From Rhodococcus sp. OK302 (GTDB taxonomy: Bacteria; Actinomycetota; Actinomycetes; Mycobacteriales; Mycobacteriaceae), in the NCBI RefSeq assembly GCF_002245895.1, contig NZ_NPJZ01000001.1:855001-919000 (forward strand): a stretch of DNA of 64,000 nt, written 5' to 3'. A program made the position numbers and the translations under genes. The notes under the pieces are model-generated. The model made no database searches, was not told where the DNA came from, and saw only the letters and a list, made by a program, of their open reading frames with translations. The stretch's first letter is position 1. Each line of letters opens with the position of its first letter. Of this stretch, positions 1 to 9,384 are shown one piece after another.

Positions 1-1059
1 GATTCACCTGAAGCTGCGACCCGGGCAATGACGGTTCTTCACGCCACCGAATCCGCGACGGTCTACCTGTCCTGCTGGGCGCGTGTCCGGTCAGCCGATA
101 TCGCTGATATTGATCGAACCCTGTACGACGAGCGCATCGTTGTGAAGCAATTGGCAATGCGCCGTACGCTTTTCGCATTCCCTCGCGACCTGCTGCCGTC
201 CGCCTGGTCGAGCGCGTCGGCCCGAGTCGCGAATACCGAGCGGGCGCGAATGTCCAAAGATGTTGTGAATGCAGGCCTCGCCATTGACGGCAATGACTGG
301 CTTGATCGCGCCCGGGCAGAAGTTCTTGCACTGCTCGCCGACGCCCCCGAAGGTCTTTCAGCTCTCGACGTCCGCCAGGCAGTGCCGATGATCGATGTGA
401 AGGTCTCCGGAACATCGGGTGAGGTCTGGTCTGCACCCAGGGTTCTCACATATCTCGGCGCGACCGCCGACATTGTGCGCGGAACAAACGTCGGCCGATT
501 CCCCACTACCCGTGCACGATGGACTCTCACCCAGCACTGGCTCGACGACGCTTCCCCCCTGGGCAGCGCCGGCGACGGATATCGAGAAATCACTCGCCGC
601 TGGTTACACACCTTCGGCCCCGGCACAGAAGACGACATCGTGTGGTGGCTCGGATCCACAAAGACCGTGGTGCGCACGGCGCTTGCCGAACTCGACGCCG
701 TCTCCGTCTCGCTCGATGATGGCGCCACCGGTTGGGTGCTACCCGACGACCTCGACGAGGTAGTCGATCCAGGCCCCTGGGTGGCGCTTCTACCGGTGCT
801 CGACCCGACGATCATGGGCTGGAAAGGCCGCGACTTCTACCTGGGCCCACACCGCAACCAACTCTTCGACAACCGTGGAAACGCCGGCACAACAGCCTGG
901 GTGAGTGGCCGGGCCGTCGGCAGCTGGATCCAAGACGCGGACGGCGTCGTACAGGTTCGGTTACTCGAAACCGTTTCCTCCCAAGCGAAACACGCTCTGG
1001 AGACAGAGGCTGCACGACTGTCCGAGTGGCTGGGCGGCGTCAAAATCGGCACCGGATAG
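1..1059 (+). CDS. Winged-helix DNA-binding (HTH_42/AlkZ-like) protein, 5'-truncated
   Basis: The reading frame is already open at base 1 (D-S-P-E-A-A-T-R-A precede the ATG at 28), so the true start lies outside the window. The product resembles the winged-helix HTH_42 (DUF1006) family, whose studied members include the AlkZ-type DNA glycosylases that unhook interstrand crosslinks. The family pattern is seen in the Leu-His-Ala-Thr-Glu-Ser-Ala-Thr-Val-Tyr-Leu segment, the central RRWLHTFGPGTEDDIVWW helix-turn-helix-like stretch and the late LLPVLDPTIMGWKGRDFYL block. Only the N-terminal 40 or so residues appear to be missing. Whether it is a glycosylase or only a DNA-binding protein cannot be told from this. 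Confidence 0.8.
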   Translation, partial: DSPEAATRAMTVLHATESATVYLSCWARVRSADIADIDRTLYDERIVVKQLAMRRTLFAFPRDLLPSAWSSASARVANTERARMSKDVVNAGLAIDGNDWLDRARAEVLALLADAPEGLSALDVRQAVPMIDVKVSGTSGEVWSAPRVLTYLGATADIVRGTNVGRFPTTRARWTLTQHWLDDASPLGSAGDGYREITRRWLHTFGPGTEDDIVWWLGSTKTVVRTALAELDAVSVSLDDGATGWVLPDDLDEVVDPGPWVALLPVLDPTIMGWKGRDFYLGPHRNQLFDNRGNAGTTAWVSGRAVGSWIQDADGVVQVRLLETVSSQAKHALETEAARLSEWLGGVKIGTG

Positions 1060-1115
1060 AACTCACCCAGTATGAAATCGGAGTTGGTCAGCCCCTCCAG
1101 ACAGCCGTGAACTCC

Positions 1116-1781
1116 TTACTGTGACAGTTCTACCTTCAGTTCCGCCTCGGTGGCGGCAACAACATCAGCAACGGTGACACCGGGTGCGAGTTCACGCAAT
1201 ATCAGGGTTCCTTCGTCGGCTACGTCGATGACTGCAAGGTTGGTGATAATCCGATCCACAACGCCCTGACCGGTCAACGGCAATGTGCAGGCGTCGACGA
1301 TCTTCGGATTACCTTCGCGGTCAGTGTGTTCCATAACCACGATCACGCGGCGGGCACCGTGAACGAGATCCATCGCACCGCCCATACCCTTGACCATCTT
1401 CCCCGGAACCATCCAGTTTGCGAGGTCACCGGTACGTGAGACCTGCATGCCGCCAAGCACTGCGGTGTCGATATGGCCGCCGCGGATCATGCCGAAGGAC
1501 AGAGCGGAATCGAAGTACGCCGCACCGGGATTGACTGTGACGGTCTCTTTGCCGGCATTGATGAGATCAGCGTCGACATTGTCTTCGGTCGGGTACGGGC
1601 CGGTGCCCAGGATTCCGTTCTCCGAGTGCAGGACCACTCGCACACCCGAACCAAGGTATCCAGGAATCAGTGTGGGAAGGCCGATCCCGAGGTTGACGTA
1701 TTCGCCATCGATCATCTCGGCTGCCGCCCGAGCAGCCATGTCCTGACGGGTCCAACCTGCAACTGCCACAGGTGCGTTCAT
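1116..1781 (-). CDS. 3-oxoacid CoA-transferase subunit B
   Basis: Beta subunit (221 aa) of a two-subunit family I CoA-transferase that moves CoA from succinyl-CoA to a 3-oxo acid such as acetoacetate or 3-oxoadipate. The hallmark HSENGILG motif carries the catalytic glutamate that forms the CoA thioester intermediate, and [11 protein letters not shown] and the SFGMIRGGH block are also typical. Its ATG overlaps the stop of the upstream subunit A gene by 4 bases, so the two are translationally coupled and cytoplasmic partners. No beta-ketoadipate genes are nearby, so substrate choice (ScoAB versus PcaIJ) is open. Confidence 0.9.
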   Translation of the reverse strand: MNAPVAVAGWTRQDMAARAAAEMIDGEYVNLGIGLPTLIPGYLGSGVRVVLHSENGILGTGPYPTEDNVDADLINAGKETVTVNPGAAYFDSALSFGMIRGGHIDTAVLGGMQVSRTGDLANWMVPGKMVKGMGGAMDLVHGARRVIVVMEHTDREGNPKIVDACTLPLTGQGVVDRIITNLAVIDVADEGTLILRELAPGVTVADVVAATEAELKVELSQ

Positions 1782-2545
1782 CGTGTGACTCCTTCCGAAG
1801 CGCTGACGGTTCGCTTTTCGATTCGCTTGTTCTGAGGCCCGGTGTGCACGACACGTTGCACAAACACACCCGGTAGATGCACTGACGCCGGATCGATCTC
1901 GCCCGGTTCGACGAGGCGCTCCACCTGGGCAATGGTTACCCGACCGGCCATCGCGGCGAGCGGATTGAAGTTCATCGCAGTCTTGTCGAAAACGAGGTTC
2001 CCCTCGGTGTCACCCAATAGAGCGTGCACGAGCGCGTAATCGGTGTTGATCGCTTCTTCGAGAACATATCGCTTGGTTCCGAAGACACGAGTTTCCTTGG
2101 GCGGGGACGAAATAGCGATAGAACCGTCGGCGTCGTACCGCCAGGGCATTCCACCTTCGGAGATCGGACTGCCCACTCCAGCGGGAGTAAAGAACGCCGG
2201 AATTCCGGTACCGCCGGCGCGAAGGCGTTCTGCCAAGGTGCCTTGCGGTGTCAGTTCCACTTCGAGCTCACCGGCCAGATACTGGCGCGCAAATTCCTTG
2301 TTCTCGCCGACATACGACGCGGTTACACGTCGAATTCGACCAGCGGACAGCAAGATTCCGAGCCCGTGATCGTCAACGCCACAGTTGTTGGAGAACACTT
2401 CGAGGTTTGTGACAGTCGTTGCCGCGATCGCATTGATCAGCGAGTCAGGGATACCGCACAATCCGAATCCGCCGACGGCCAACGTGGCGCCGTCGACGAT
2501 GTCGGCGACCGCATCAGCAGCGGACTCGTACATCTTCGTTGCCAT
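1778..2545 (-). CDS. 3-oxoacid CoA-transferase subunit A
   Basis: Alpha subunit (255 aa) of the same CoA-transferase. The glycine-rich [15 protein letters not shown] segment near the N-terminus and the [18 protein letters not shown] segment are diagnostic of family I alpha subunits. It is the first gene of a two-gene operon that is divergent from an IclR regulator; the 170-base region between them contains inverted repeats that could be the operator. The likely role is activation of a ketone-body or aromatic-derived 3-oxo acid for thiolysis. Confidence 0.9.
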   Translation of the reverse strand: MATKMYESAADAVADIVDGATLAVGGFGLCGIPDSLINAIAATTVTNLEVFSNNCGVDDHGLGILLSAGRIRRVTASYVGENKEFARQYLAGELEVELTPQGTLAERLRAGGTGIPAFFTPAGVGSPISEGGMPWRYDADGSIAISSPPKETRVFGTKRYVLEEAINTDYALVHALLGDTEGNLVFDKTAMNFNPLAAMAGRVTIAQVERLVEPGEIDPASVHLPGVFVQRVVHTGPQNKRIEKRTVSASEGVTR

Positions 2546-2573
2546 CTTCTGCTTCCAATCTTGCGTCCATTGA

Positions 2574-2702
2574 GTGAACGCACTATTTCAGGTTCACCCG
2601 ATTGAACTATGACCAGGTAAACAGATCAATACTCACGCTCGTACCGGGTCAAGATTGGTCGATGGTTGAGCAATATCAAGAAATACGTTCAGTGAGTGAA
2701 CG
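2574..2702. promoter_or_regulatory. Divergent promoter region with inverted repeats, probable IclR operator
   Basis: Between the CoA-transferase operon and the IclR gene lie a perfect 6-5-6 inverted repeat CGTTCA-gtgag-TGAACG (2686-2702), immediately upstream of the IclR start, and a wider GTGAAC...GTTCAC pair (2574-2597) next to the CoA-transferase start. The core GAGTGAACGC occurs at both ends in direct orientation. This is a natural place for an autoregulated IclR protein to bind; the binding itself is inferred. Confidence 0.5.
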
Positions 2703-2715
2703 CTAGGATGGGCTT

Positions 2716-3495
2716 GTGACATCTAGAGAGAAGCCTCCCCACATGGTCGCTCGCGTGGCCGCCGTTCTGCGGGCAGTCGCCGCGTCGGAACCTGCGGGGG
2801 CGTCAACTACCGAACTGAGCAAGATGGCCGATCTTGCTCGTCCGACGACGCATCGTCTATTGGCCTCATTGGCTGCCGAGGGATTGGTGGACCGCGATAC
2901 GAAGAACGGACGTTGGTCATTGGGCCCCGAGTTGTACTTGTTGGGCGCAGCTGCAGGACACCGGTACGACATCATCGACAACGCTCGCAGCGTTCTTGAC
3001 GAGTTGGCCAGCGCCACCGGAGAAAGCGCGTTTCTCTCGGCACGACGCGGCGACGAGACCGTGTGCGTGCTGTCCCAAGAAGGTAGCTTTCCTCTGAGAT
3101 CCCATGTGCTCCATGAAGGAAAGCGATTTCCACTCGGTGTCGCGTCGGCGGGCCTGGCGATCCTGAGTCACATGCCGGCGGGCGACGTCAATGACTATTT
3201 CAACCGGAAGGACCTTGCAGCCTCGTTCGGAGAAGGCCACAGCGAGGATGCAATCCGCCGTCGAATCGCCTTGACCCGGACCACCGGCTATTCGGTAAAT
3301 CCCGCACTCATCGTCGAAGCAAGCTGGGGCGTCGGCGCGGCCGTATTCGACCGGGGCGGACGCCCCGCTTGGGCCCTCAGTTTGACGGGCGTCGAGACAC
3401 GCTTTCGCCCCGAACGGATCACCGAAATGGGAACCCTACTTCTGGAACATGCCCATAAGCTGTCGACGCACCTGAGAACCGGGACAGTCGGATAG
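2716..3495 (+). CDS. IclR family transcriptional regulator
   Basis: A 259-aa regulator with an N-terminal winged helix-turn-helix (about residues 10-75, including STTELSKMADLARPTTHRLL) and a C-terminal IclR effector-binding domain (GESAFLSARRGDETVCVL onward). It starts at GTG 2716, preceded by AGGATGGG. Its divergent placement next to the CoA-transferase genes suggests it controls them in response to the acid substrate or an intermediate. Confidence 0.9.
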   Translation: MTSREKPPHMVARVAAVLRAVAASEPAGASTTELSKMADLARPTTHRLLASLAAEGLVDRDTKNGRWSLGPELYLLGAAAGHRYDIIDNARSVLDELASATGESAFLSARRGDETVCVLSQEGSFPLRSHVLHEGKRFPLGVASAGLAILSHMPAGDVNDYFNRKDLAASFGEGHSEDAIRRRIALTRTTGYSVNPALIVEASWGVGAAVFDRGGRPAWALSLTGVETRFRPERITEMGTLLLEHAHKLSTHLRTGTVG

Positions 3496-3532
3496 CAGGC
3501 CAAAGGCAGCCCAACAGTGCCCCGCGTCGTTC

Positions 3533-4204
3533 CTACTTATCGTTCTGTCGACGCACCATCTCGGCGATCCAGATGGGCGCAAACGGAGAAGTGCAGTTCG
3601 GAGGCGTCGGGTAATCCTCGAGCACCCTCAGACGTTCACCGATATCGATTGCACGGGCACGATACTCGGAGTGCTCGATCCCGATCTGAGCTAGGCAGTG
3701 ATTCATCGCCCACTGCAGGCGATCCGGCGCATCTTTCATCTCCGCCTCGATCACGTCGAGAAGTCCTGAAAGATCAAGGCCCTCAGGCTTCTTCGCCACG
3801 CGTTCGGTGGTCAGCGCCCACCCGGCAGACGCAACCACTGGGTCCGGATCAGCCGACCAGACCACGCGCAATTCCTCCGAGTGCGGGCTCTTCTTCACTA
3901 TGTAGTTCACGAGCCAGTCATGCACCTTGGGAGGGCGCGCCTCGCGCAACATGGCGTCCAACTGGTCCTGCGTGAACGACTTTGGCCGGCAGATCAGGAT
4001 CGCCAGCAGTCTCGCTGCGGTGTCATCCGTCGCCCAGAGTTGGCGCGGGAGTTCCTGCTGCGTTTTCAGTCGCTTAGCGAGCCCACGCAGTTTGGTGAGA
4101 TTGACACCGTGATCGTCACCGTGCTTCTCATTTACCTTGCGCACCTTCGGATCTTCGAGCGCAGCCAACTCGGCCATCACCTCGGACACTGTCGCCTCAG
4201 TCAT
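3533..4204 (-). CDS. AlkD-like DNA alkylation repair / HEAT-like repeat protein
   Basis: A 223-aa all-helical protein resembling the DNA alkylation repair (AlkD-like) family, built of HEAT-like repeats that grip DNA and excise cationic alkylated bases. Recognisable parts are the N-terminal NEKHGDDHGVNLTKLRGLAK and the helix LARQLW-like LPRQLWATDDTAARLLAILI. It converges on the IclR gene with a 37-base gap. Some members of this family lack glycosylase activity, so catalytic function is unproven. Confidence 0.75.
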   Translation of the reverse strand: MTEATVSEVMAELAALEDPKVRKVNEKHGDDHGVNLTKLRGLAKRLKTQQELPRQLWATDDTAARLLAILICRPKSFTQDQLDAMLREARPPKVHDWLVNYIVKKSPHSEELRVVWSADPDPVVASAGWALTTERVAKKPEGLDLSGLLDVIEAEMKDAPDRLQWAMNHCLAQIGIEHSEYRARAIDIGERLRVLEDYPTPPNCTSPFAPIWIAEMVRRQNDK

Positions 4205-4443
4205 CCCGGCCTCCTGTCCATAACGTGCGAGAGTCGCCTACAAGGAAAGCACGATCAACCACACAATCAGCGGACGCACGACGCGACCGATGCTGCGGAG
4301 CCACCCGAAGACGCTTAACAACCATATTTTGGCGACAATTCGGATATGGTGCAATTTGTGGCCATTATGCAAAAATGGACGGATACGGCCAAATGTCGCT
4401 CACAGGCTGCGCCTGAAGAATACCCCGACGAAGGAGTCCTCAC

Positions 4444-5442
4444 ATGAAGTTGCCCACCGAACTGGCAGAATTCCTCGACATCGCGCTACGCGGCCGGATC
4501 GACACCGTCGCCGAACTTGCCGACGTCACAGGCAGTTCCGTCGATACGGTGGAACAGGAAGTAGCTCGCCTCGAAGAACTCGGATTCCTCTCTCTCACAG
4601 ACGGAATCATCACCTACCGGCGTCCCGACGCTACCGTCGCCGACGCGACCCACCGCATGCTGACCAGCATGACGCAGGACCTCGACGAGAAGATCGCCAA
4701 GACGCAAAACCTACTCGATACGCTGCCACAACTGATCCAGGCCTGGCAGCACGGCGACTCAGACATCCAAGGTCTACCCATCGACGTGACACGCGGACCG
4801 TGTGCACCCCAGGACATGTACGGACTGCAGGCCTCACGCGCGCGGCCCCGCACCTCCTACACATGCATGCCCGACACCACACCGCTGTACACGATCCTCC
4901 GCGACGAGAACGCCCCCGAATCGTACTGGGAGAAAAACGCCCAGCCCAACCACGACATCCGCCTCATCGTCAGCACTACCGATGCCGCGTCCGAGTTGGG
5001 GCGCAACCAAATCGCGATTGAAATCAAAGCCGGCTCACAAGTTCGAATGCACCCGAACCCACCGAGCTTCTTCTGGATACTCGACCACAAGAGCGTCGGA
5101 ATCCCCTTCTCCTGGGGCCAGGCCTGGCCTACCGGCATGATGGCCATCCACTCACCCACACTCGCCGACACCATGACCTGGATCTACAACCGCATCTGGG
5201 AAGAATCGATACCGGTCACCGGACACAAGGACCATAAATGGGAGAACCCCTGGGATCCCATACTGCACCTGATGAATTCAGGTACGACGATGGAAGCCGC
5301 GTCAGTCGCTCTGGGATTGACCCCCCGAACAGGACGCCGCCGAGTCGCCGAAGCTATGCAACACTTCGGTGCGTCGAACCATTTCTCACTCGGCGCAGCC
5401 TGGAACGCGGCACGCAGCCTTACCCACAACGGGGACAACTGA
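4444..5442 (+). CDS. Two-HTH transcriptional regulator (TrmB-like N-terminus, LuxR-like C-terminus)
   Basis: A 332-aa protein with a winged-helix-like N-terminus (about residues 10-60, AELADVTGSSVDTVEQEVAR followed by LEELGFLSL) and a second helix-turn-helix near residues 275-320 (TMEAASVALGLTPRTGRRRV), joined by a coiled-coil-like stretch and a PLD/TrmB-type middle domain. The layout matches actinomycete regulators with a TrmB-type head and LuxR-type tail that are common beside natural-product genes. The ATG follows GAAGGAG. It stands alone after an AT-rich upstream region (4320-4400). Ligand and targets are unknown. Confidence 0.6.
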   Translation: MKLPTELAEFLDIALRGRIDTVAELADVTGSSVDTVEQEVARLEELGFLSLTDGIITYRRPDATVADATHRMLTSMTQDLDEKIAKTQNLLDTLPQLIQAWQHGDSDIQGLPIDVTRGPCAPQDMYGLQASRARPRTSYTCMPDTTPLYTILRDENAPESYWEKNAQPNHDIRLIVSTTDAASELGRNQIAIEIKAGSQVRMHPNPPSFFWILDHKSVGIPFSWGQAWPTGMMAIHSPTLADTMTWIYNRIWEESIPVTGHKDHKWENPWDPILHLMNSGTTMEAASVALGLTPRTGRRRVAEAMQHFGASNHFSLGAAWNAARSLTHNGDN

Positions 5443-5467
5443 TCTCAAAGGCTTCAGTCCAGCCTTC

Positions 5468-5938
5468 TCACGCCGGCGGATTCTTTCCACTCACGCCGCC
5501 GTTGCGGGCTTCGATAGCCTCGACGGACTTCTTGAACTGCTTTCCCAGGACGCGAGTACCGAAGAGGCTGAGCACCGCCGCGAGCATCCGCCCCTTGAGG
5601 TTCTTGCCATCGCGAACCACGACGGCATCGACGTCGGTCATACCCGACGGCTGCTGCGTGAGCGTGTAGGTGTGGCCCGACTCGCCACCCCACAAGTTGG
5701 AGTCGGTGGTCGTCATCCGGACGCGATGGGGATCGGTCCAGTCGTAATGCAGGCGTTCCCAGATACCGCTCGAGCCTTCCGTGACGTCTGCATCATGGGG
5801 GCCTTCGTGGTGCACCTTGAGGTAGCTGTCTGCGCTGTTGCCGAAGATTTCCTCGCGACCGGGCCCGAAATCCGTCAGGCCGGCAAGGACCTGTTCGGGT
5901 GACGCGGTGGTCGTCTGGTGAAGATGGATCGTGGTCAT
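5468..5938 (-). CDS. SRPBCC (polyketide cyclase/START-like) family protein
   Basis: A 156-aa single-domain helix-grip protein. The start at 5938 is chosen over an upstream in-frame start because GAGGAAGG sits 4 bases before this ATG and the fold begins here (TTASPEQVLAGLTDF). The segment HYDWTDPHRVRMTTTDSNLW and the late VVRDGKNLKGRMLAAVLSLF are typical of hydrophobic-ligand-binding SRPBCC proteins. It converges with the two-HTH regulator gene. Ligand unknown. Confidence 0.75.
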   Translation of the reverse strand: MTTIHLHQTTTASPEQVLAGLTDFGPGREEIFGNSADSYLKVHHEGPHDADVTEGSSGIWERLHYDWTDPHRVRMTTTDSNLWGGESGHTYTLTQQPSGMTDVDAVVVRDGKNLKGRMLAAVLSLFGTRVLGKQFKKSVEAIEARNGGVSGKNPPA

Positions 5939-6271
5939 GGCGCCTTCCTCGATACTTGGATGGTCCAATCCGGCTCTGAAGGCCGGGGATGACATATCCA
6001 GCACATCACTCGAGTGAGCGCCGCGAAAGGGGCTGCTCGACCCGGTGTGGTCGGAAGTACAGAAGTCCAGCACACCAAACGCCCAGCCCAAAGTGCGATA
6101 CGGCGTTTGATCGGCCGACGCGGCGCTGGTTTCTTCGTAAGATTACGACAGGAAGTATTGAGCGACAAAGCGTTTCGGTCAGGTTTGTAGCACCCAATGA
6201 TTAGGCAACCGGCAAGACAACGCCAGCGTTGAGTAACGTCGAAGTTGAGTGCATCAGAGAGGATCCACCTC
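5939..6271. other. Divergent intergenic region with one palindrome
   Basis: This 333-base stretch separates the SRPBCC gene and the lipoprotein hydrolase gene and holds no convincing gene. It contains the perfect palindrome TCGTAA-GA-TTACGA at 6135-6148, a possible operator for one of the flanking promoters. No regulator gene is adjacent that can be assigned to it. Confidence 0.4.
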
Positions 6272-8176
6272 ATGAAGCCCAGTCCGATCGTTCGAGTGTG
6301 CGCCGTTGCCCCGCTCGCCGTCGTCGCGCTGGCCGGATGTGCGAGCGAACCGGAGTCATCTTCGGCGACGATATCCGAGACCTCATGGCCCCCGGCCGGC
6401 GGCGCCGGGCCATGTCACGTGTCGAAGGAAACGGATGTACCGGCAACGATGCGGGACGGCGTGGTCCTGCGATCGGACGTCTACCGCCCGCAGACCACAG
6501 ATCCCGTGCCTGTCATCCTCATGCGCACCCAATACGGGAAGTCCTCGGCTCAGATCGCCCCAGAGCGCTATCAATCCCCCGAATGGTTCGCATCGCACTG
6601 CTACCTCGTCGTGATCCAAGACGTGCGTGGACAAGGTGCCTCCAGTGGAGTTTTCAGTGAATTCGCTCCCGATATGAACGACGGCTACGACTCCGTCGAG
6701 TGGGCAGCGGCGCTACCGGGTTCGACCGGCAAGGTCGGGATGTACGGATCCTCGTACGTCGGAGCCACACAATGGCTCGCGGCGACCCAACGCCCACCGC
6801 ACCTGACCACCATCATTCCGGCGAACACCGCATCCGACTACTACGACGGATGGACCTACGAGGGCGGCGAATTCCGGCTCGGGTTCGTCGAGCCGTGGGC
6901 CATGGGAACGATCGCGACAACCGCCGCGGAGAACCGTGGCGATCAAGCCACCGTCGACGAATTGACCGCTGCCGGCGCGGACATCAGTCGATGGCTAGCG
7001 GACCGTCACTACCAAACATTCCCACCGATGCAGCCCGACAACCCCGCAGTCGCACCCTGGTTTTTCGACTGGATCAACCATCCGACCCGAGACGACTACT
7101 GGAAAAACATCTCCATCCGAGACAAGTACTCCAACGTCGATGTACCAGTCCTCGATATCGAAGGCTGGTACGACGCGTTCCTGCAAGGAGGGTTGGAAAA
7201 CTTCACCGGCATGACCTCGCAAGGAGCATTGCCCGATACTCGCCAGAACCAGCGGATCGTGATCGGCCCTTGGGATCATCTCTCATGGGGAAGGCCAGAC
7301 TCCACCGGCTCAGCTCTACTGAAAGCAGCGGGTCCCGGCGGGAACAGCCCGATCAACGATCTGATGATCACCTGGTTCGACCATTACCTCAAAGGTGAAA
7401 CCAGCAGCATCGGCAACTCGCCGCGAGTGGACTACTTCGTCATGGGTTCCAACACCTGGAAAACAGCCCCCACCTGGCCGCTGCCGAACACACAGTTCGC
7501 CACCTACTATCTCTCGGGGAACGGAACATTCCCCACCCGCCAAGGAACCCTCACCACCACCGCACCCACACAACCGCAAGCACCTGATCCGTACCTCTAC
7601 GATCCGGAAAACCCCACCCCGAGTATCGGCGGACATTCCTGCTGCGCCGCCGCTTCCGGACCACAGGATCCGTTCGACCAGACACCGAACGAACAACGAT
7701 CCGACATCCTGCTCTACGACTCACCTGCATTCACCCAGCCCACGGAAATGACCGGGCCGATTACCGTCGACCTCTACGCCCAATCATCGGCGCCCGACAC
7801 CGACTTCGCGGCGAAGATCGACGTCGTCAAACCCACCGGCGAAAAAATCAACCTCAATAACGGCATCATCCGAGCGCAGCTGCGCGACACCCTCGATCAA
7901 CCCGAACCCCTTGCCCCAGACCAGATCAACGAATACTCGATCAACGTCTGGCCCACCAGCTACGAACTCTCCCCCGGCGATTCGATCCGCGTTGAAATCA
8001 GCAGCGCAGACTATCCCCAATTCGCGGCCAACCCGAATACCGGCCTCCCCCTGGGAAGTTCAGACGCAACAGTGCGCGCAAGTCAAAAGATCTACCACGA
8101 CGGGCAACACCCATCCGCGGTGATTCTGCCGATCATCACCAACCCCGCAGCCGGAACCGAGACCTTCCCTCAATGA
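6272..8176 (+). CDS. CocE/NonD family X-Pro dipeptidyl-peptidase-like hydrolase, lipoprotein
   Basis: A 634-aa exported serine hydrolase. The ATG at 6272 is preferred over an upstream TTG (6245) because it is preceded by GAGAGG and opens a lipoprotein signal peptide ending in a LAGC lipobox, giving a membrane-anchored extracytoplasmic enzyme. The catalytic serine is in the GMYGSSYVG nucleophile elbow and the likely histidine in GPWDHLSWG; the C-terminal third is the beta-rich jelly-roll typical of cocaine esterase and X-Pro peptidases. Substrate (ester, amide or peptide) cannot be read from sequence. Confidence 0.85.
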   Translation: MKPSPIVRVCAVAPLAVVALAGCASEPESSSATISETSWPPAGGAGPCHVSKETDVPATMRDGVVLRSDVYRPQTTDPVPVILMRTQYGKSSAQIAPERYQSPEWFASHCYLVVIQDVRGQGASSGVFSEFAPDMNDGYDSVEWAAALPGSTGKVGMYGSSYVGATQWLAATQRPPHLTTIIPANTASDYYDGWTYEGGEFRLGFVEPWAMGTIATTAAENRGDQATVDELTAAGADISRWLADRHYQTFPPMQPDNPAVAPWFFDWINHPTRDDYWKNISIRDKYSNVDVPVLDIEGWYDAFLQGGLENFTGMTSQGALPDTRQNQRIVIGPWDHLSWGRPDSTGSALLKAAGPGGNSPINDLMITWFDHYLKGETSSIGNSPRVDYFVMGSNTWKTAPTWPLPNTQFATYYLSGNGTFPTRQGTLTTTAPTQPQAPDPYLYDPENPTPSIGGHSCCAAASGPQDPFDQTPNEQRSDILLYDSPAFTQPTEMTGPITVDLYAQSSAPDTDFAAKIDVVKPTGEKINLNNGIIRAQLRDTLDQPEPLAPDQINEYSINVWPTSYELSPGDSIRVEISSADYPQFAANPNTGLPLGSSDATVRASQKIYHDGQHPSAVILPIITNPAAGTETFPQ

Positions 8177-8279
8177 AAGGCTTTCACGGGCCGATCCACA
8201 CCGGAAACATGCGTGTGTTTACCAAGGGCCACACGTACGCTGCGGCGGGTAAGCGCAGACCACAACTACAAGTAGCGGA

Positions 8280-8831
8280 TTACATGTCGCGAATACCTGA
8301 GGTGAGTACGTGCAGGGCTGCGTCGACAGTGGAGGCGATGAGGGTGTCGTCGAGTGGCCCGGCGGCCGGCAGCATCACGTGAAGCAACAGGGGCCCAGTC
8401 AAGATGTCAAAAACGAGGGCGGGATGAACGATCGGCGGCATTTCGCCGCGATCGACGGCCCGTTGGAACATCATTTCGGTCGATCGGCGCCGGGGTGCCA
8501 TAAATGCCTCGTGGAACTGCGCGCTCCGTTGAGGGTCGCTACTGAGGTCGCCGAGTAGACCTGCGAGGCCTGCAGCGACGATCGGGGTGCGGAAGAACTC
8601 GACCTGTCGGCGCTGTAGCTCGATCAGGTCGCCTCGCAAGCTGCCGGTGTCGGGCGCCGGGTCGATGCCGAAATGCGTGACTATGGCGTCGGCGAGCAGC
8701 GCGACCCGCCCTGAGAATCGGCGATACAGCGCGGTGCGGGTGGTTCCGGCCAGGGTGGCGACCCGGTCGATGGTGACTGATATCCACTGTTGCTGGTCCA
8801 AGCACCTGAACGACGTACGGACTATAGGCAA
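8280..8831 (-). CDS. TetR family regulator, 5' end probably damaged
   Basis: From the TTG at 8831 the frame encodes 183 aa with a TetR helix-turn-helix (TIDRVATLAGTTRTALYRRF) and a ligand-binding helical domain. The start is odd: homologous sequence seems to continue upstream in the same frame to an ATG at 8900, but a TAA at 8880-8882 interrupts it after six codons. The TTG start leaves the first DNA-binding helix short and has no clear ribosome binding site. It may be a pseudogene or use a weak start. It lies directly downstream of an HxlR remnant, as if the two were once an operon. Confidence 0.6.
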   Translation of the reverse strand: MPIVRTSFRCLDQQQWISVTIDRVATLAGTTRTALYRRFSGRVALLADAIVTHFGIDPAPDTGSLRGDLIELQRRQVEFFRTPIVAAGLAGLLGDLSSDPQRSAQFHEAFMAPRRRSTEMMFQRAVDRGEMPPIVHPALVFDILTGPLLLHVMLPAAGPLDDTLIASTVDAALHVLTSGIRDM

Positions 8832-8903
8832 ATGGGACTGCGCGATGGCTACTTCCGCTCCGACGGCGCTGAGCGTTCCTTACGTATTCGACGAGTTCAT
8901 CGC

Positions 8904-9190
8904 TCAGCTCTCGGACAAGGTGAGCTGATTCCGAGCAGCGTACGACGCTTGTGACGCAACGATTTTGGACACCTGCAATTCGGGCAGTTCGATCAGTGCT
9001 GCGATTTTGGGCGGCGACGTCGGCGCCGAGTTCGGTCAGGCTGTATTCCACTTTGGGCGGGATGGTTTCGAGTGCTTCACGGTGCACGAGGCCGTCCCGC
9101 TCAAGTGTTTGCAGGGTCTGCTCTCTCTGACTCCGTCGACGCGTCGGCGTAGGGCGCTGAACCGGTACGGGCCTTCGTTCAGTACCATAT
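8904..9190 (-). pseudogene. HxlR family regulator remnant with two frameshifts
   Basis: Pieces of an HxlR-type winged helix occur in three successive frames: LNEGPYRFSALRRRVDGV (ending near 9129), then SQREQTLQTLERDGLV through PPKVEYSLTELGADVAAQ, then IAALIELPELQ to the stop at 8904-8906. The first break looks like a short deletion and the second falls in an A4 run. The N-terminal third of a normal HxlR protein is absent. Its stop is 3 bases before the former ATG of the TetR gene. The reading is from translated fragments, so exact ends are approximate. Confidence 0.7.
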
Positions 9191-9384
9191 TGAGGCCGGT
9201 CGTCGGGCGTGGCAGAGCGCGTCGCACGCATATGCCAGTGCCACTAAGCGCCGCCGTTGGAGGTAATCCCCTCCATCCCAACAGATTTCGAGAGCCAGTG
9301 CTTCGCCTGCACGATCACACGTTGATGCCTGACGCCGCTGGTGCCATCACGCAACGCCCGGTCCAGTGCAAGGTCTCTGCCTCG

